DNA of 64,000 nucleotides from contig NZ_CP007203.1 in the NCBI RefSeq assembly GCF_000340565.2, positions 2,572,056 through 2,636,055 of the forward strand, given 5' to 3'. Under the pieces are notes generated by a model that did not search any database, had not been told where the DNA came from, and saw only the letters and a program-made list of their open reading frames with translations. Below, one piece after another: positions 45,464-54,671 of the stretch. How positions within the stretch are numbered: position 1 is the first letter of the stretch; every line of letters begins with the position of its first letter. The stretch is from Nodularia spumigena CCY9414 (GTDB lineage: Bacteria; Cyanobacteriota; Cyanobacteriia; Cyanobacteriales; Nostocaceae). The position numbers and the translations under genes are program-made.

Positions 45464-45483
45464 AGACGCGATAAATCGCGTCT
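45464..45483. other. AGACGCGAT palindrome upstream of prmA
   Basis: A perfect 9-bp inverted pair (AGACGCGAT-AA-ATCGCGTCT) ends 12 bases before the prmA ATG. A related, less perfect copy lies at 61984-62008. It is a common dispersed palindrome in cyanobacteria; its position in the prmA leader could affect translation. Confidence 0.6.
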
Positions 45484-45495
45484 CAGCACTAAAAA

Positions 45496-46416
45496 ATGGC
45501 AAACACTTGGTGGGAACTACAGATTTCATGTGAACCAGCGCTAGAAGAGTCAGTCTCTTGGCGACTGGAGAATTTTAGCAGTCGTGGTACAGCGAGTGAA
45601 AGTAAAGGTAATTCCTGTCTAGTCAAAGCTTACCTACCGAGAATTCAAGCACAGTTACTCGATTTGGCGGCGCTGTCGCTGTGGTTGCGTCAAGATGCTC
45701 TTTGTGTAGGATTGTCTGCTCCTACCCTGAATTGGGAGTTAATTGATGAGGAAGATTGGGCTACTAGCTGGAAACAATACTGGAAACCGGAAGAAATAGG
45801 CGATCGCTTTTTGATTAATCCGGCGTGGCTAGCCTTACCAGAAACAACAGAAAGGTTAGTGATTCGTCTTGACCCTGGCGTAGCATTTGGTACTGGAAAC
45901 CATGCCACCACTCAATTATGTTTGGAATCTCTAGAAATGCGGTTAACTCAATTACCTGTGGATTTTGTGGATAGGAGTGGTCAAAACCAACCTCTGGTAA
46001 TTGCGGATATCGGCTGTGGTTCTGGTATACTTTCCATTGGCGCATTGCTATTAGGTGCGGCAAAAGTCTATGCAGTGGATACTGACCCTTTAGCGGTACA
46101 ATCAACTTTTAGTAATCGCGCCCTCAACGACATTAGTCCAGATCGCTTGGTAGCCGCAGAAGGTAGTGTAGACATGATGGCTAAACTGGTAGATCAACCA
46201 GTTGATGGCATCGTCTGTAATATTTTAGCTGATGTGATTATTCAGTTGGTTCCAGAAATGAGTGCGATCGCTAAACCAAATACTTGGGCAATTTTTAGTG
46301 GTATCTTACTGGAACAATCGAAAGCTGTAGCTGATGCGTTAGAACAAAACGGTTGGATTGTTGCTACCCTGTGGAAAAAGAAAGAATGGTGTTGCTTGAA
46401 TGTGCGGCGTTCTTAG
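45496..46416 (+). CDS. prmA: ribosomal protein L11 methyltransferase
   Basis: The 306-residue SAM-dependent methyltransferase trimethylates ribosomal protein L11. It has an N-terminal substrate domain (1-95), [14 protein letters not shown], motif [21 protein letters not shown] and [10 protein letters not shown]. The family's usual length is about 290-300. No strong ribosome binding site is visible between the palindrome and the ATG. It is followed by queA within 30 bases. Confidence 0.93.
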   Translation: MANTWWELQISCEPALEESVSWRLENFSSRGTASESKGNSCLVKAYLPRIQAQLLDLAALSLWLRQDALCVGLSAPTLNWELIDEEDWATSWKQYWKPEEIGDRFLINPAWLALPETTERLVIRLDPGVAFGTGNHATTQLCLESLEMRLTQLPVDFVDRSGQNQPLVIADIGCGSGILSIGALLLGAAKVYAVDTDPLAVQSTFSNRALNDISPDRLVAAEGSVDMMAKLVDQPVDGIVCNILADVIIQLVPEMSAIAKPNTWAIFSGILLEQSKAVADALEQNGWIVATLWKKKEWCCLNVRRS

Positions 46417-46436
46417 TGTTAGTGATGAGAAATGTG

Positions 46437-47570
46437 ATGAATTCAATGGAGCCTGAAATAGTACATACTCAAACAGAAACACCAGAGGTAAATTTGGATT
46501 GTTCATTGGCAGGGTATAATTACACCTTACCGACCGAACTTATTGCCCAAAACCCTGTATTTCCTAGAGATAGTTCCCGTTTATTAGTCGTCAATTCTCC
46601 CACCACAGGGACACAAACCGCACCTCTACACCAGATTTTTCGAGATTTACCAGAGCTATTACGTACTGGTGATCTATTGATCATCAATGATACAAAAGTT
46701 ATTCCGGCGCGGCTCTATGGTCGTAAATCCACTGGTGCGGAAGTCGAGGTTTTGCTTTTAGAAGAAAGACAATATAACTGTTGGTTAGCTTTAGTTAAAC
46801 CAGGAAAACGCTTCAAACCAGGAACAAAGATTATTTTTCCACCCAGGGGAAAAGATTCTCAGCCTCTTCCCACAGAACTCAGCGCGACAGTTATAGACAC
46901 AGACCCAGCCACGGGAGGGCGGTTATTGCGTTTTGATGTGCCTGAAGGAAAACCACTGGTAGAAGTGTTAGATCAATTCGGTGAGATACCCCTACCGCCT
47001 TATATTACGGCATCCACTGCGGCTGATGAACAATATCAAACAGTTTATGCTCAACAACCAGGAGCGATCGCAGCGCCTACGGCTGGATTACATTTTACCC
47101 CAGAATTGCTCAAAAAGTTAGGCGATCGCGGCATTAATCAAGCTTCTATCACCCTACACGTTGGGATAGGCACATTTCGCCCTGTAGAAATAGAAGACGT
47201 AACTAGCCACCAGATGCATGAAGAATGGATTTCAGTTCCCCCCGCCACAGTCGAACAAATCCGCGCCACCAAAGCTGCGGGTGGTCGAATTATTGCCGTG
47301 GGAACAACAGCAGTGCGCGCCTTAGAAGGGGCAGCCAAATCAGGAGATTTACAAACATTTTGCGGCAAAACAGACTTATTTATCTATCCTGGTTATGAAT
47401 GGCGGGTAGTAGATGGACTAATTACCAATTTTCACCTACCACGTTCTAGTTTGCTGATGCTGGTCAGTGCTTTGATTGGTAGGGAACGTTTATTAAGTAT
47501 ATATCAAGAAGCGATCGCCTTGAAATATCGCTTTTATTCCTTCGGTGATGCCATGCTCATTCTGCGGTGA
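46437..47570 (+). CDS. queA: tRNA S-adenosylmethionine ribosyltransferase-isomerase
   Basis: The 377-residue QueA makes epoxyqueuosine from preQ1 in tRNA. Typical stretches: [63 protein letters not shown], and [16 protein letters not shown]-type C-terminus (here [19 protein letters not shown]). The frame is open from within prmA; starts at 46425, 46437 and 46446 are possible, and the middle one has GAGAA 9 bases upstream. About 20 N-terminal residues precede the conserved YNYTLP start. Confidence 0.93.
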   Translation: MNSMEPEIVHTQTETPEVNLDCSLAGYNYTLPTELIAQNPVFPRDSSRLLVVNSPTTGTQTAPLHQIFRDLPELLRTGDLLIINDTKVIPARLYGRKSTGAEVEVLLLEERQYNCWLALVKPGKRFKPGTKIIFPPRGKDSQPLPTELSATVIDTDPATGGRLLRFDVPEGKPLVEVLDQFGEIPLPPYITASTAADEQYQTVYAQQPGAIAAPTAGLHFTPELLKKLGDRGINQASITLHVGIGTFRPVEIEDVTSHQMHEEWISVPPATVEQIRATKAAGGRIIAVGTTAVRALEGAAKSGDLQTFCGKTDLFIYPGYEWRVVDGLITNFHLPRSSLLMLVSALIGRERLLSIYQEAIALKYRFYSFGDAMLILR

Positions 47571-47665
47571 GGAATTTGTAATTATTAATTGTTAATTATT
47601 AATTTTGGCTCTCGTCATGGGTACTCTGACTTATAGGGAATTTAAAAAGTACAGAGTTGCTATTT

Positions 47666-48739
47666 ATGTATAAACAGCATCAAATTCGTCAGTGGTTTTG
47701 CTGGTTTTACCCGGTAATCAATTGGCAGCAGCCGCATCTGGGACTTCTCTGTGCTGCCTCTGTGTGTTTGGTGTGGGCTGCACCGACAATGATGCAATTA
47801 CCAGGAAGCCAGCTGCTGGCACAAAAATCAGTTTCTCAGAATCTAGAAGCCGCTAGCCTGTACCAGCAAGGAGTCACACGCTATAACCGTAATGACTTAC
47901 AGGGTGCAGAGTCTGCCTTTCGTCTAGCCTTACAGCGAGATCCTGCTCTCGGTATGGCACGGAATTATCTAGGTAATATTATGCTGATGCAAAATCGCCT
48001 GGATTTAGCAGTCGCAGAATATAAACAGGCGCTAACAATTAATCCCAAGCTGGGTGAAGCGCAGTATAATCTAGGGTTAGCATTGCACCGACAAGGACAA
48101 AAAGAAGCCGCCATTGCTGCTTATAGACAAGCTTTAGTCATTGATCCTACGAAGTCAGCAGGGCAGTATAATTTGGGATTAGGACTGTATGAATTAGGAC
48201 AAATACAGGCAGCGATCGCCGCTTATGAAGAAGCGATTAATTTAGATAGCAGCAATGCCAAAGCTTATTTTAACTTAGCGATCGCCCGACAAGAACAAGG
48301 ACAAATAGAATTGGCGATCGCCGCCTATGAGCAAGCCCTAGAGCTAGACCCTAATAATGCCGCAGCCTATAACAACATGGGAAGTCTCAAAGCAATTCAA
48401 GGTCAAACCTCAGAAGCTATTGCTGTATATCGGCAAGCTATTCGCCAAAATCCGCAGAATACCTCAGCTTACTATAACTTAGGAGTTATTTTATACAATC
48501 AGGGTGAACTGAAGAAAGCCAACGGAATATTGAAACGCGCCTACACAGGATACCAGGAGCAAGGCAACCTTGAGGAAGCCCAGAAGATTTCGCAATTAAT
48601 GCAGCAAATTGCCCAAATGATTGAACAACAGCGTCAAACCACTCCCATAGCTACTCCCGTTGAGAATCCCACTTCTGTCGATAATTTAGTCATACCTGAA
48701 GCAATTCCTGTCGAAGTGCCAATTTTATTTGAAAACTAG
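47666..48739 (+). CDS. exported TPR repeat protein
   Basis: The 357-residue protein has a long hydrophobic N-terminus (about 22-42, LLCAASVCLVWAAPTMM) that may be a signal peptide, then about seven tetratricopeptide repeats (residues about 70-310), such as AGQYNLGLGLYELGQIQAAI and AYNNMGSLKAIQGQTSEAI. A Pro/Thr/Val-rich tail follows. It is a protein-interaction scaffold in the periplasm or at the membrane. The ATG at 47666 is preferred over TTG at 47657. No partner gene is evident. Confidence 0.85.
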   Translation: MYKQHQIRQWFCWFYPVINWQQPHLGLLCAASVCLVWAAPTMMQLPGSQLLAQKSVSQNLEAASLYQQGVTRYNRNDLQGAESAFRLALQRDPALGMARNYLGNIMLMQNRLDLAVAEYKQALTINPKLGEAQYNLGLALHRQGQKEAAIAAYRQALVIDPTKSAGQYNLGLGLYELGQIQAAIAAYEEAINLDSSNAKAYFNLAIARQEQGQIELAIAAYEQALELDPNNAAAYNNMGSLKAIQGQTSEAIAVYRQAIRQNPQNTSAYYNLGVILYNQGELKKANGILKRAYTGYQEQGNLEEAQKISQLMQQIAQMIEQQRQTTPIATPVENPTSVDNLVIPEAIPVEVPILFEN

Positions 48740-49197
48740 CCTACTGGCGTGACCAAAGAGGCGGAGGGGCAGGGGGCTTTCTAGCAGGGGGAGCAATCCC
48801 TGTCCCGAAGCCGTGAAGCGGAGCGGAACATGGGTATCAAGCCCCGTCCTTCCAGGGCGTTCTCGATTGGTGGGAGTACAAGCTCCTTCCAATCCTCCCC
48901 CCTGCTCCCTGCTCCCCGCTCCCCTGCCTCTTTTGACCCAATATTTGGTTTGCTTCCTACAGGTGGCGCGGCGCTTAACCCAACCTACTTCTAGACTTTG
49001 AAAACACGCCCTAGCCCCAGTTATTACAGTGTCAGAGAATTTTTGTCAACGACTATTAAGAAAAATTATATATTCAACCTATGTAGTCGTTCTCCCAAAG
49101 CCAAAATACGTAACATCGGCCATTGAACTACTCTTCACAATGAGCCGTCCTATGGCTTAGGATGCAGAAAATTATTTAGTTAAATTTAAAACCTTAG
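48740..49197. other. 458-bp spacer with repeat and possible IS200/IS605 end remnant
   Basis: GC-rich stretches at 48750-48775 and 48898-48935 are imperfect inverted copies (AAAGAGGCGGAGGGGCAGGG against CCCTGCCTCTTTTGAC-type sequence). Between them, CAAGCCCCGTCCTTCCAGGG (near 48838-48858) resembles the right end/guide-scaffold region of IS200/IS605-type elements, but no tnpA or tnpB is present. The rest is plain spacer. Confidence 0.35.
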
Positions 49198-50511
49198 ATG
49201 AAAAAATCATCATCGCCACTCAATGCCATTTGGCTGTTCCTGATTGTTTCCGCCACAGTAGTAGCAGCTTATAACGGCAACATGGCCGCTTTAACAGAAG
49301 CCTCCTTTACAGCCGCAGAAAGTGCAGTCACCCTAGCCATTGGACTAATTGGGGCAATGGCGCTGTGGTTGGGAATTATGAAAGTTGCCGAAGCCGCAGG
49401 GATGATGCGATTCATCGCCCGTTTAATTCGTCCACTCATGAGCCGACTTTTCCCCGAAGTTCCCGTAAATCACCCGGCTATGTCCGCGATGGTGATGAAT
49501 ATGGCAGCCAACGCCCTGGGACTGGGAAATGCTGCTACGCCAATGGGTTTAAAAGCAATGGCAGAACTGAATAAACTCAACCCCAATCCGGGAACCGCAA
49601 CACCTGCGATGTGTTTGTTTTTAGCCATTAACACCTCATCTGTGACACTGTTACCCCTTGGTGTAATTACTGTCCGCGCCAGTGCTGGGGCTAGCAATCC
49701 CGCCGCAATTGTTTTACCCTCAATTATTGCCACTATGGTTTCTACAGCCGTGGCCATTATTGCGAGTAAACTTTTAGCCCGCCGTGCATCCCCTACCCTG
49801 ACTCCTTTAAAATCTGAATTAGAAACTACCGAAGCAGACAGCAAAACCGCAGCCGATGAAACTCCCGAATCCGAATTAATTCCTCCCGGAATGATTGGTA
49901 ATATCGTTTTCGGCGGGTTAATTGTGGCATTTTTGGCGGCTGTATTTTACCGTTTGTCAATCCGTGGATTTCCGTATATATTCAGTATGGTTTTTCTCAG
50001 TAACCTTTCCAACTGGCTACTGCCTATTTTAATTTGTCTCTTCCTGTTATTCGGCTATTTCCGAGGCGTGAAAGTTTACGAAGTTCTCACAGAAGGGGCA
50101 AAAGAAGGCTTTGAAATTGCCATTCGGATTATTCCATTTTTAGTCGCCATTTTTGTCGCGATTGGGATGTTTCGTGCCAGTGGCGCTCTTGATATCCTGA
50201 CATCCATAGTTTCTCCCATTACCTCACTCATTACCCTCCCACCAGAAGCCTTACCAATGGCATTAATTCGCCCCCTTTCAGGTAGTGGCTCCTATGGGTT
50301 AATGTCAGAAATTGTCAAAAATGACCCCGACAGCTTTTTGTCTTTTCTGGTTTCCACCATGCAAGGTTCAACAGAAACTACCTTTTATGTGATGGCAGTT
50401 TATTTTGGCAGTATTGGCATTATTCGCACAAGTTACACACTCCCGGCGGCGCTGTGTGCTGATGCAGCCGGAATGCTGGCATCTTTGGCAATTTGCCGGA
50501 TAATGTTTTAA
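49198..50511 (+). CDS. SpmA-SpmB-type fused nucleoside-recognition (Gate) membrane protein
   Basis: The 437-residue membrane protein has two Gate (nucleoside recognition) halves. The N-terminal half (1-200) is SpmA-like (GIMKVAEAAGMM, VNHPAMSAMVMNMAANALGLGNAATP), and the C-terminal half (240-437) is SpmB-like (PLSGSGSYGLMSEIV, STETTFYVMAVYFGS). In Bacillus SpmA and SpmB are separate and act in spore dehydration; fused forms occur in non-sporulating bacteria, where they probably transport a small solute. The ATG at 49198 is the only good start. Confidence 0.88.
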   Translation: MKKSSSPLNAIWLFLIVSATVVAAYNGNMAALTEASFTAAESAVTLAIGLIGAMALWLGIMKVAEAAGMMRFIARLIRPLMSRLFPEVPVNHPAMSAMVMNMAANALGLGNAATPMGLKAMAELNKLNPNPGTATPAMCLFLAINTSSVTLLPLGVITVRASAGASNPAAIVLPSIIATMVSTAVAIIASKLLARRASPTLTPLKSELETTEADSKTAADETPESELIPPGMIGNIVFGGLIVAFLAAVFYRLSIRGFPYIFSMVFLSNLSNWLLPILICLFLLFGYFRGVKVYEVLTEGAKEGFEIAIRIIPFLVAIFVAIGMFRASGALDILTSIVSPITSLITLPPEALPMALIRPLSGSGSYGLMSEIVKNDPDSFLSFLVSTMQGSTETTFYVMAVYFGSIGIIRTSYTLPAALCADAAGMLASLAICRIMF

Positions 50512-50532
50512 GTAAAGTTACCCTGAAACTGC

Positions 50533-50850
50533 ATGAATATCCTGAAGACACTGGCGACGATAATCAAAGTGATATCCACAATTTTTATGTCCAGTGCTAT
50601 CGGCTGGGAATTGTGGAATATTTATGCAGTCATCAATAACATTAGTATTCCCAGTAGCCTGAATTTTATTTTTTGGCTGGAACGTTTTGCGATTACCGCG
50701 CACTTAATTGAAGCGGTAATTGCGGCTTTTTATGCACCGAAAAAACAAAAAATGCCGATCAAATATGCTATTTATACATTTTTTGTAGGTACGGTTGCTT
50801 TAATAGAACTATTTGCGAAAGAGGATAACAGTATCAAAAACCCCGTATAA
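50533..50850 (+). CDS. hypothetical small membrane protein
   Basis: The 105-residue protein has three hydrophobic segments (residues 5-25, 44-68, 77-95), with ELWNIYAVINNISIPSSLNF between the first two and a KKQKMPIKYA loop. The ATG at 50533 follows the SpmA/B gene by 21 bases, so the two are probably co-transcribed. No family is recognised. Confidence 0.7.
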   Translation: MNILKTLATIIKVISTIFMSSAIGWELWNIYAVINNISIPSSLNFIFWLERFAITAHLIEAVIAAFYAPKKQKMPIKYAIYTFFVGTVALIELFAKEDNSIKNPV

Positions 50851-50963
50851 AATAATGAGTTATCAGCCATTATCTGCTGAATTTTGTAACTTATTTCCGA
50901 AAGATGGTTCAAGCTATTTACTTGCGTCACAATAGTAATATGCAATCATAAGTATGTGCTGAT

Positions 50964-51275
50964 ATGTCTCGTTTAATTCAAATTTTTCAGAACTTGTTCT
51001 TTCGTCTTGAAGGCTTTTTCGGTATTGTTTTCAAAAGTTTCTTGGGTTTTATCAAAAATATAATTAGTCCTTTTACCAAGATTTTGGGATTTACGAAGTC
51101 TGATTATTTCTTAGAAACTGATGCGGCGCAAGGTATAAAGCAAGCGGCAAATCAACAAATAATTGCCAAGACTCAGGATAAGACTCCAGAAACTCCCGTT
51201 ACTAGAAGCCGTCGTCAGAATGCCAAAATGGATGACTACTTTCTCAATATGGCTCGTGATGTCAACAAGAACTAA
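50964..51275 (+). CDS. small basic amphipathic protein upstream of ilvA
   Basis: The 103-residue protein has an aromatic N-terminal amphipathic stretch (IQIFQNLFFRLEGFFGIVF), then KSDYFLETDAAQGIKQAANQ and a charged tail ending MDDYFLNMARDVNKN. It lies 69 bases upstream of ilvA on the same strand. I recall similar small ORFs in front of cyanobacterial ilvA genes; sometimes they are mislabelled as threonine dehydratase. Its function is unknown. Confidence 0.65.
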   Translation: MSRLIQIFQNLFFRLEGFFGIVFKSFLGFIKNIISPFTKILGFTKSDYFLETDAAQGIKQAANQQIIAKTQDKTPETPVTRSRRQNAKMDDYFLNMARDVNKN

Positions 51276-51344
51276 TGGTTAGCTAGGTACACAACTAAGG
51301 GTAAAATTAACCATCTATCTCAAATTGGCCTACCTGTTAACCCG

Positions 51345-52856
51345 ATGTATTGCGACTACCTGGTACAAATTCTGACTGCCCGTGTGTACGATGTTGCCCA
51401 GGAAACACCACTGGAGTATGCGCCCAACCTCTCGAAACGACTGAATAATCAACTCTTGCTGAAGCGGGAGGATATGCAGTCAGTTTTTTCTTTTAAGCTA
51501 CGGGGTGCTTACAACAAAATGGTGAATCTTTCACCGGAATTGCTGGCGCAGGGTGTAATTGCTGCATCTGCGGGAAATCATGCCCAAGGTGTCGCTTTAG
51601 CTGCTAGTCGGCTAGGAACACGAGCGATTATTGTCATGCCTGTGACTACTCCCCAGGTAAAAATAGATGCAGTCAAAGCTAGGGGGGGAGAGGTGCTATT
51701 ACATGGGAATACCTACGATGATGCCTATGTTTACGCCCGTGAAGTGGAGGCAGAAAAGGGACTAACTTTTATTCATCCTTTTGATGATCCTGATGTGATA
51801 GCGGGACAGGGGACAATTGGGATGGAAATTTTGCGACAATATCAGCAACCCATTCATGCAATTTTTGTGGCTATTGGTGGTGGGGGTTTGATTTCTGGAA
51901 TTGCGGCTTATGTAAAACGGTTGCGTCCGGAAATTAAGATTATCGGTGTGGAACCGGTGGATGCTGATGCCATGTCTCAATCTCTGAAAGCTGGACATCG
52001 GGTGAGGTTGTCTCAGGTGGGCTTATTTGCTGACGGGGTGGCGGTGCGGGAAGTGGGAGAAGAAACTTTTCGTTTGTGCCAGAACTATGTGGATGAAATT
52101 ATTCTGGTGGATACAGATGATACCTGCGCGGCGATTAAAGATGTGTTTGAGGATACACGATCAATTTTAGAACCTGCCGGGGCATTAGCGATCGCAGCTG
52201 CCAAAGCCTATGCCGAACGAGAACAAATCCAAGGAAAAACCTTAATTGCCGTTGCCTGTGGTGCTAACATGAACTTTGACCGTCTGCGGTTTGTAGCAGA
52301 ACGGGCAGAGTTTGGGGAACGTCGCGAAGCTATCTTGGCAGTAGCAATTCCTGAAGAACAGGGTAGTCTGCGTAAATTTTGTGAATGTATTGGCAAACGC
52401 AATCTCACCGAGTTTAATTATCGCATTGCCGATGAAACAGAAGCTCATATTTTCGTAGGTGTGCAAATTCAAAACCGTGCTGATGCCGTCAAAATGGTCG
52501 AAACCTTTGAAAGTTGTGGTTTCAAAACCATTGACTTAACAGATGATGAACTGACAAAATTACACCTCCGGCACATGGTTGGTGGACATTCTCCCCTAGC
52601 ACATAACGAATTGCTTTATCGTTTTGAATTTCCCGAACGTCCGGGCGCATTAATGAAATTCGTCGGTTCCATGAGTCCCAACTGGAATATCAGTATGTTT
52701 CACTACCGCAACAACGGAGCAGACTATGGGCGAATTGTGGTAGGAATGCAAGTACCTCCCCAGGAGATGCAGGAATGGCAAGCATTTCTGGATACCCTCG
52801 GCTATCGCTATTGGGATGAAAGCCAGAACCCTGCATACAAACTGTTTTTAGGTTAA
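51345..52856 (+). CDS. ilvA: threonine ammonia-lyase (biosynthetic)
   Basis: The 503-residue PLP enzyme makes 2-oxobutanoate from threonine for isoleucine synthesis. The PLP Lys lies in SVFSFKLRGAYN, with IAASAGNHAQGVALA, AIGGGGLISGIA and ACGANMNFDRL following. Two C-terminal ACT-like domains (from about 325) give isoleucine feedback. The length is that of the biosynthetic form. The gene overlaps the convergent glycosyltransferase gene by four bases at the 3' ends. Confidence 0.95.
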   Translation: MYCDYLVQILTARVYDVAQETPLEYAPNLSKRLNNQLLLKREDMQSVFSFKLRGAYNKMVNLSPELLAQGVIAASAGNHAQGVALAASRLGTRAIIVMPVTTPQVKIDAVKARGGEVLLHGNTYDDAYVYAREVEAEKGLTFIHPFDDPDVIAGQGTIGMEILRQYQQPIHAIFVAIGGGGLISGIAAYVKRLRPEIKIIGVEPVDADAMSQSLKAGHRVRLSQVGLFADGVAVREVGEETFRLCQNYVDEIILVDTDDTCAAIKDVFEDTRSILEPAGALAIAAAKAYAEREQIQGKTLIAVACGANMNFDRLRFVAERAEFGERREAILAVAIPEEQGSLRKFCECIGKRNLTEFNYRIADETEAHIFVGVQIQNRADAVKMVETFESCGFKTIDLTDDELTKLHLRHMVGGHSPLAHNELLYRFEFPERPGALMKFVGSMSPNWNISMFHYRNNGADYGRIVVGMQVPPQEMQEWQAFLDTLGYRYWDESQNPAYKLFLG

Positions 52857-54505
52857 ATTCCGTAAGACCGAGGATAGGGCTTGAGCAGTGTCTTAGCTTG
52901 ATAGACATAAACAACATTAATCTCTACCCCACCTCGGCTAATTGGTATGGTTGCGATCGCCGTTAAGCTGCTAAAATGATCACGATAACTAGCCATTAAG
53001 TCTTCTCTGTTCTTAAAAGCGGCAGTAGTAATGTACAGTGCGTCTTCTCCCAGCCATTGGTCGGGTTTTGACCAAAAAGCAAAGCCACGCAAATCCTGAC
53101 CAATATCAAAGCAAGTAATTGGTGTGTCAGTTATCGGTTGAAGGGACATGGCAATGGGTCCAGCGAGGTAATAGCGATTGGTAAATACAAAGCTGGAGTT
53201 CTGGAGCGCCGCCCGCAAAAGGGGAGATTCCACAAAGCCCGCCCGTAATTGCTGAATATCAATTAGTTCTGTGGAGGGGTCGTTTTGAGGAGCTAAAAAG
53301 CCGCCCAGAATGGCGTTTTGGCTGGGTTTTTGCATTATGCCTGCGCTGACTTGGAGTAGGGCAATTAGTAAGATGCTACCAACCATTAAACCGGAACCTA
53401 AGAGCCACCGCCGCACCCAACGCCGGGATTTTTGCTGCCAAATAGTTGCTTGTTGTCCTAACAGCAAAGTTGCTCCCCAAAATCCTGGTATCGGCCAAGC
53501 TGGCAAAATTTGCCGATATCCCCCCATGAGAGTAAACCCTAAAGTTAAGGGTAGAGATACCCATAAAATAAATAGTTCAATATCTGCTAAATCTCTGTTC
53601 TCGCTGCGTGATTTCGGGTAAAAAAGTTGACTGGTTTTAGCTAGGGCTGGTCGCAAATTCACCCACCAAAGCGGAAATCCTATGGACGGGAACAGATAAG
53701 CTGTCTGAATTAAACAGACACCTACGACACTCAGTAGATTATAGCCACTGTTGGGTACTGCACGTTCTGACTGAAAAAGCAAGGATACCCAATCATGTTG
53801 TAGATTCCACAATAAAATAGGGGAGATGGTGATCACAAACAAGCCTAACCCTAGCCATGTCCAAGGGGAAACCATAGCGCAGCGATGACGGGGACTTGTT
53901 AAGCAAAAACCCAGTAGCCCGAAGCCTAAAACAAAACCATGATATTTGCTTAAACAAGCAAATCCTACCAAAACCCCCAGGATGGCTAAACGGTAACTGG
54001 GTAAGTATAGGTGAGATGAGCCGGATTCGTCTTTTAACAGATGAGGCTGACGAAAAAATTCATCGGCTGCACAATATAAACTGGCTGTCCAAAACAACAT
54101 CAATGGAGCATCGGGGAGACTCAGAAGACCAAAGCAAATTGCAAAAATGGGACTGATAGTTGCGATCGCTAAAGTCAAGTAAGCAGCTTTGGCAGAGAAT
54201 AATTTCCGGCTAGTCAAATACAATAACACTAAACTCCCTGTGTAACAAATCAGCGCTCCCAGGCGAATTGTGAATTGGGAAACAACTCCAGTTACCCAGG
54301 GGCCAAAACCAGTAGTCAGCGCTACCATAACTGGATGATCAAAATAGCTCCAGTCTAAATGCAGGCTATAGATATAGTAATAAGCTTCATCAGCAGTAGG
54401 GTAAAGCCAGAAAGCTATCAAGCCTCGAAACAATAGTCCCCCAACTAGCAAACAAAGCACCGACTGATTAGTTTTTTCAACTAACCATTTTTGAACTATT
54501 TGCAT
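52853..54505 (-). CDS. GT39-type (ArnT/PMT-like) membrane glycosyltransferase
   Basis: The 550-residue integral membrane protein has about 11-12 hydrophobic segments and the first-loop acidic motif YPTADEAYYYIYS followed by HLDWSYFDHPVMVA, which is characteristic of dolichyl/undecaprenyl-phosphate-sugar-dependent transferases of the GT39/GT83 group. A periplasmic C-terminal domain (about 405-550) follows. It adds a sugar from a lipid carrier to lipid or protein at the outer face of the membrane; the acceptor is unknown. It is convergent with ilvA. Confidence 0.85.
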   Translation of the reverse strand: MQIVQKWLVEKTNQSVLCLLVGGLLFRGLIAFWLYPTADEAYYYIYSLHLDWSYFDHPVMVALTTGFGPWVTGVVSQFTIRLGALICYTGSLVLLYLTSRKLFSAKAAYLTLAIATISPIFAICFGLLSLPDAPLMLFWTASLYCAADEFFRQPHLLKDESGSSHLYLPSYRLAILGVLVGFACLSKYHGFVLGFGLLGFCLTSPRHRCAMVSPWTWLGLGLFVITISPILLWNLQHDWVSLLFQSERAVPNSGYNLLSVVGVCLIQTAYLFPSIGFPLWWVNLRPALAKTSQLFYPKSRSENRDLADIELFILWVSLPLTLGFTLMGGYRQILPAWPIPGFWGATLLLGQQATIWQQKSRRWVRRWLLGSGLMVGSILLIALLQVSAGIMQKPSQNAILGGFLAPQNDPSTELIDIQQLRAGFVESPLLRAALQNSSFVFTNRYYLAGPIAMSLQPITDTPITCFDIGQDLRGFAFWSKPDQWLGEDALYITTAAFKNREDLMASYRDHFSSLTAIATIPISRGGVEINVVYVYQAKTLLKPYPRSYGI

Positions 54506-54671
54506 TTACTGGTATCCCTGAAACATTTGAATTTCATCATATATTTACGTAAAAAAGGGAAATAGTAGGAACGGGTTTTGTCATATTGTGGGGTGGGCAT
54601 CCTGCCCGCCTTTTGTGGCGTAGCCATGCCCCTACCCATGCTCAAAGTCTCTTGGTGTCTCAGTTTTATGA

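Noticed and set aside
48813-49001. 62-codon frame
   Set aside because: It is made of repeat and GC-rich inverted sequence.
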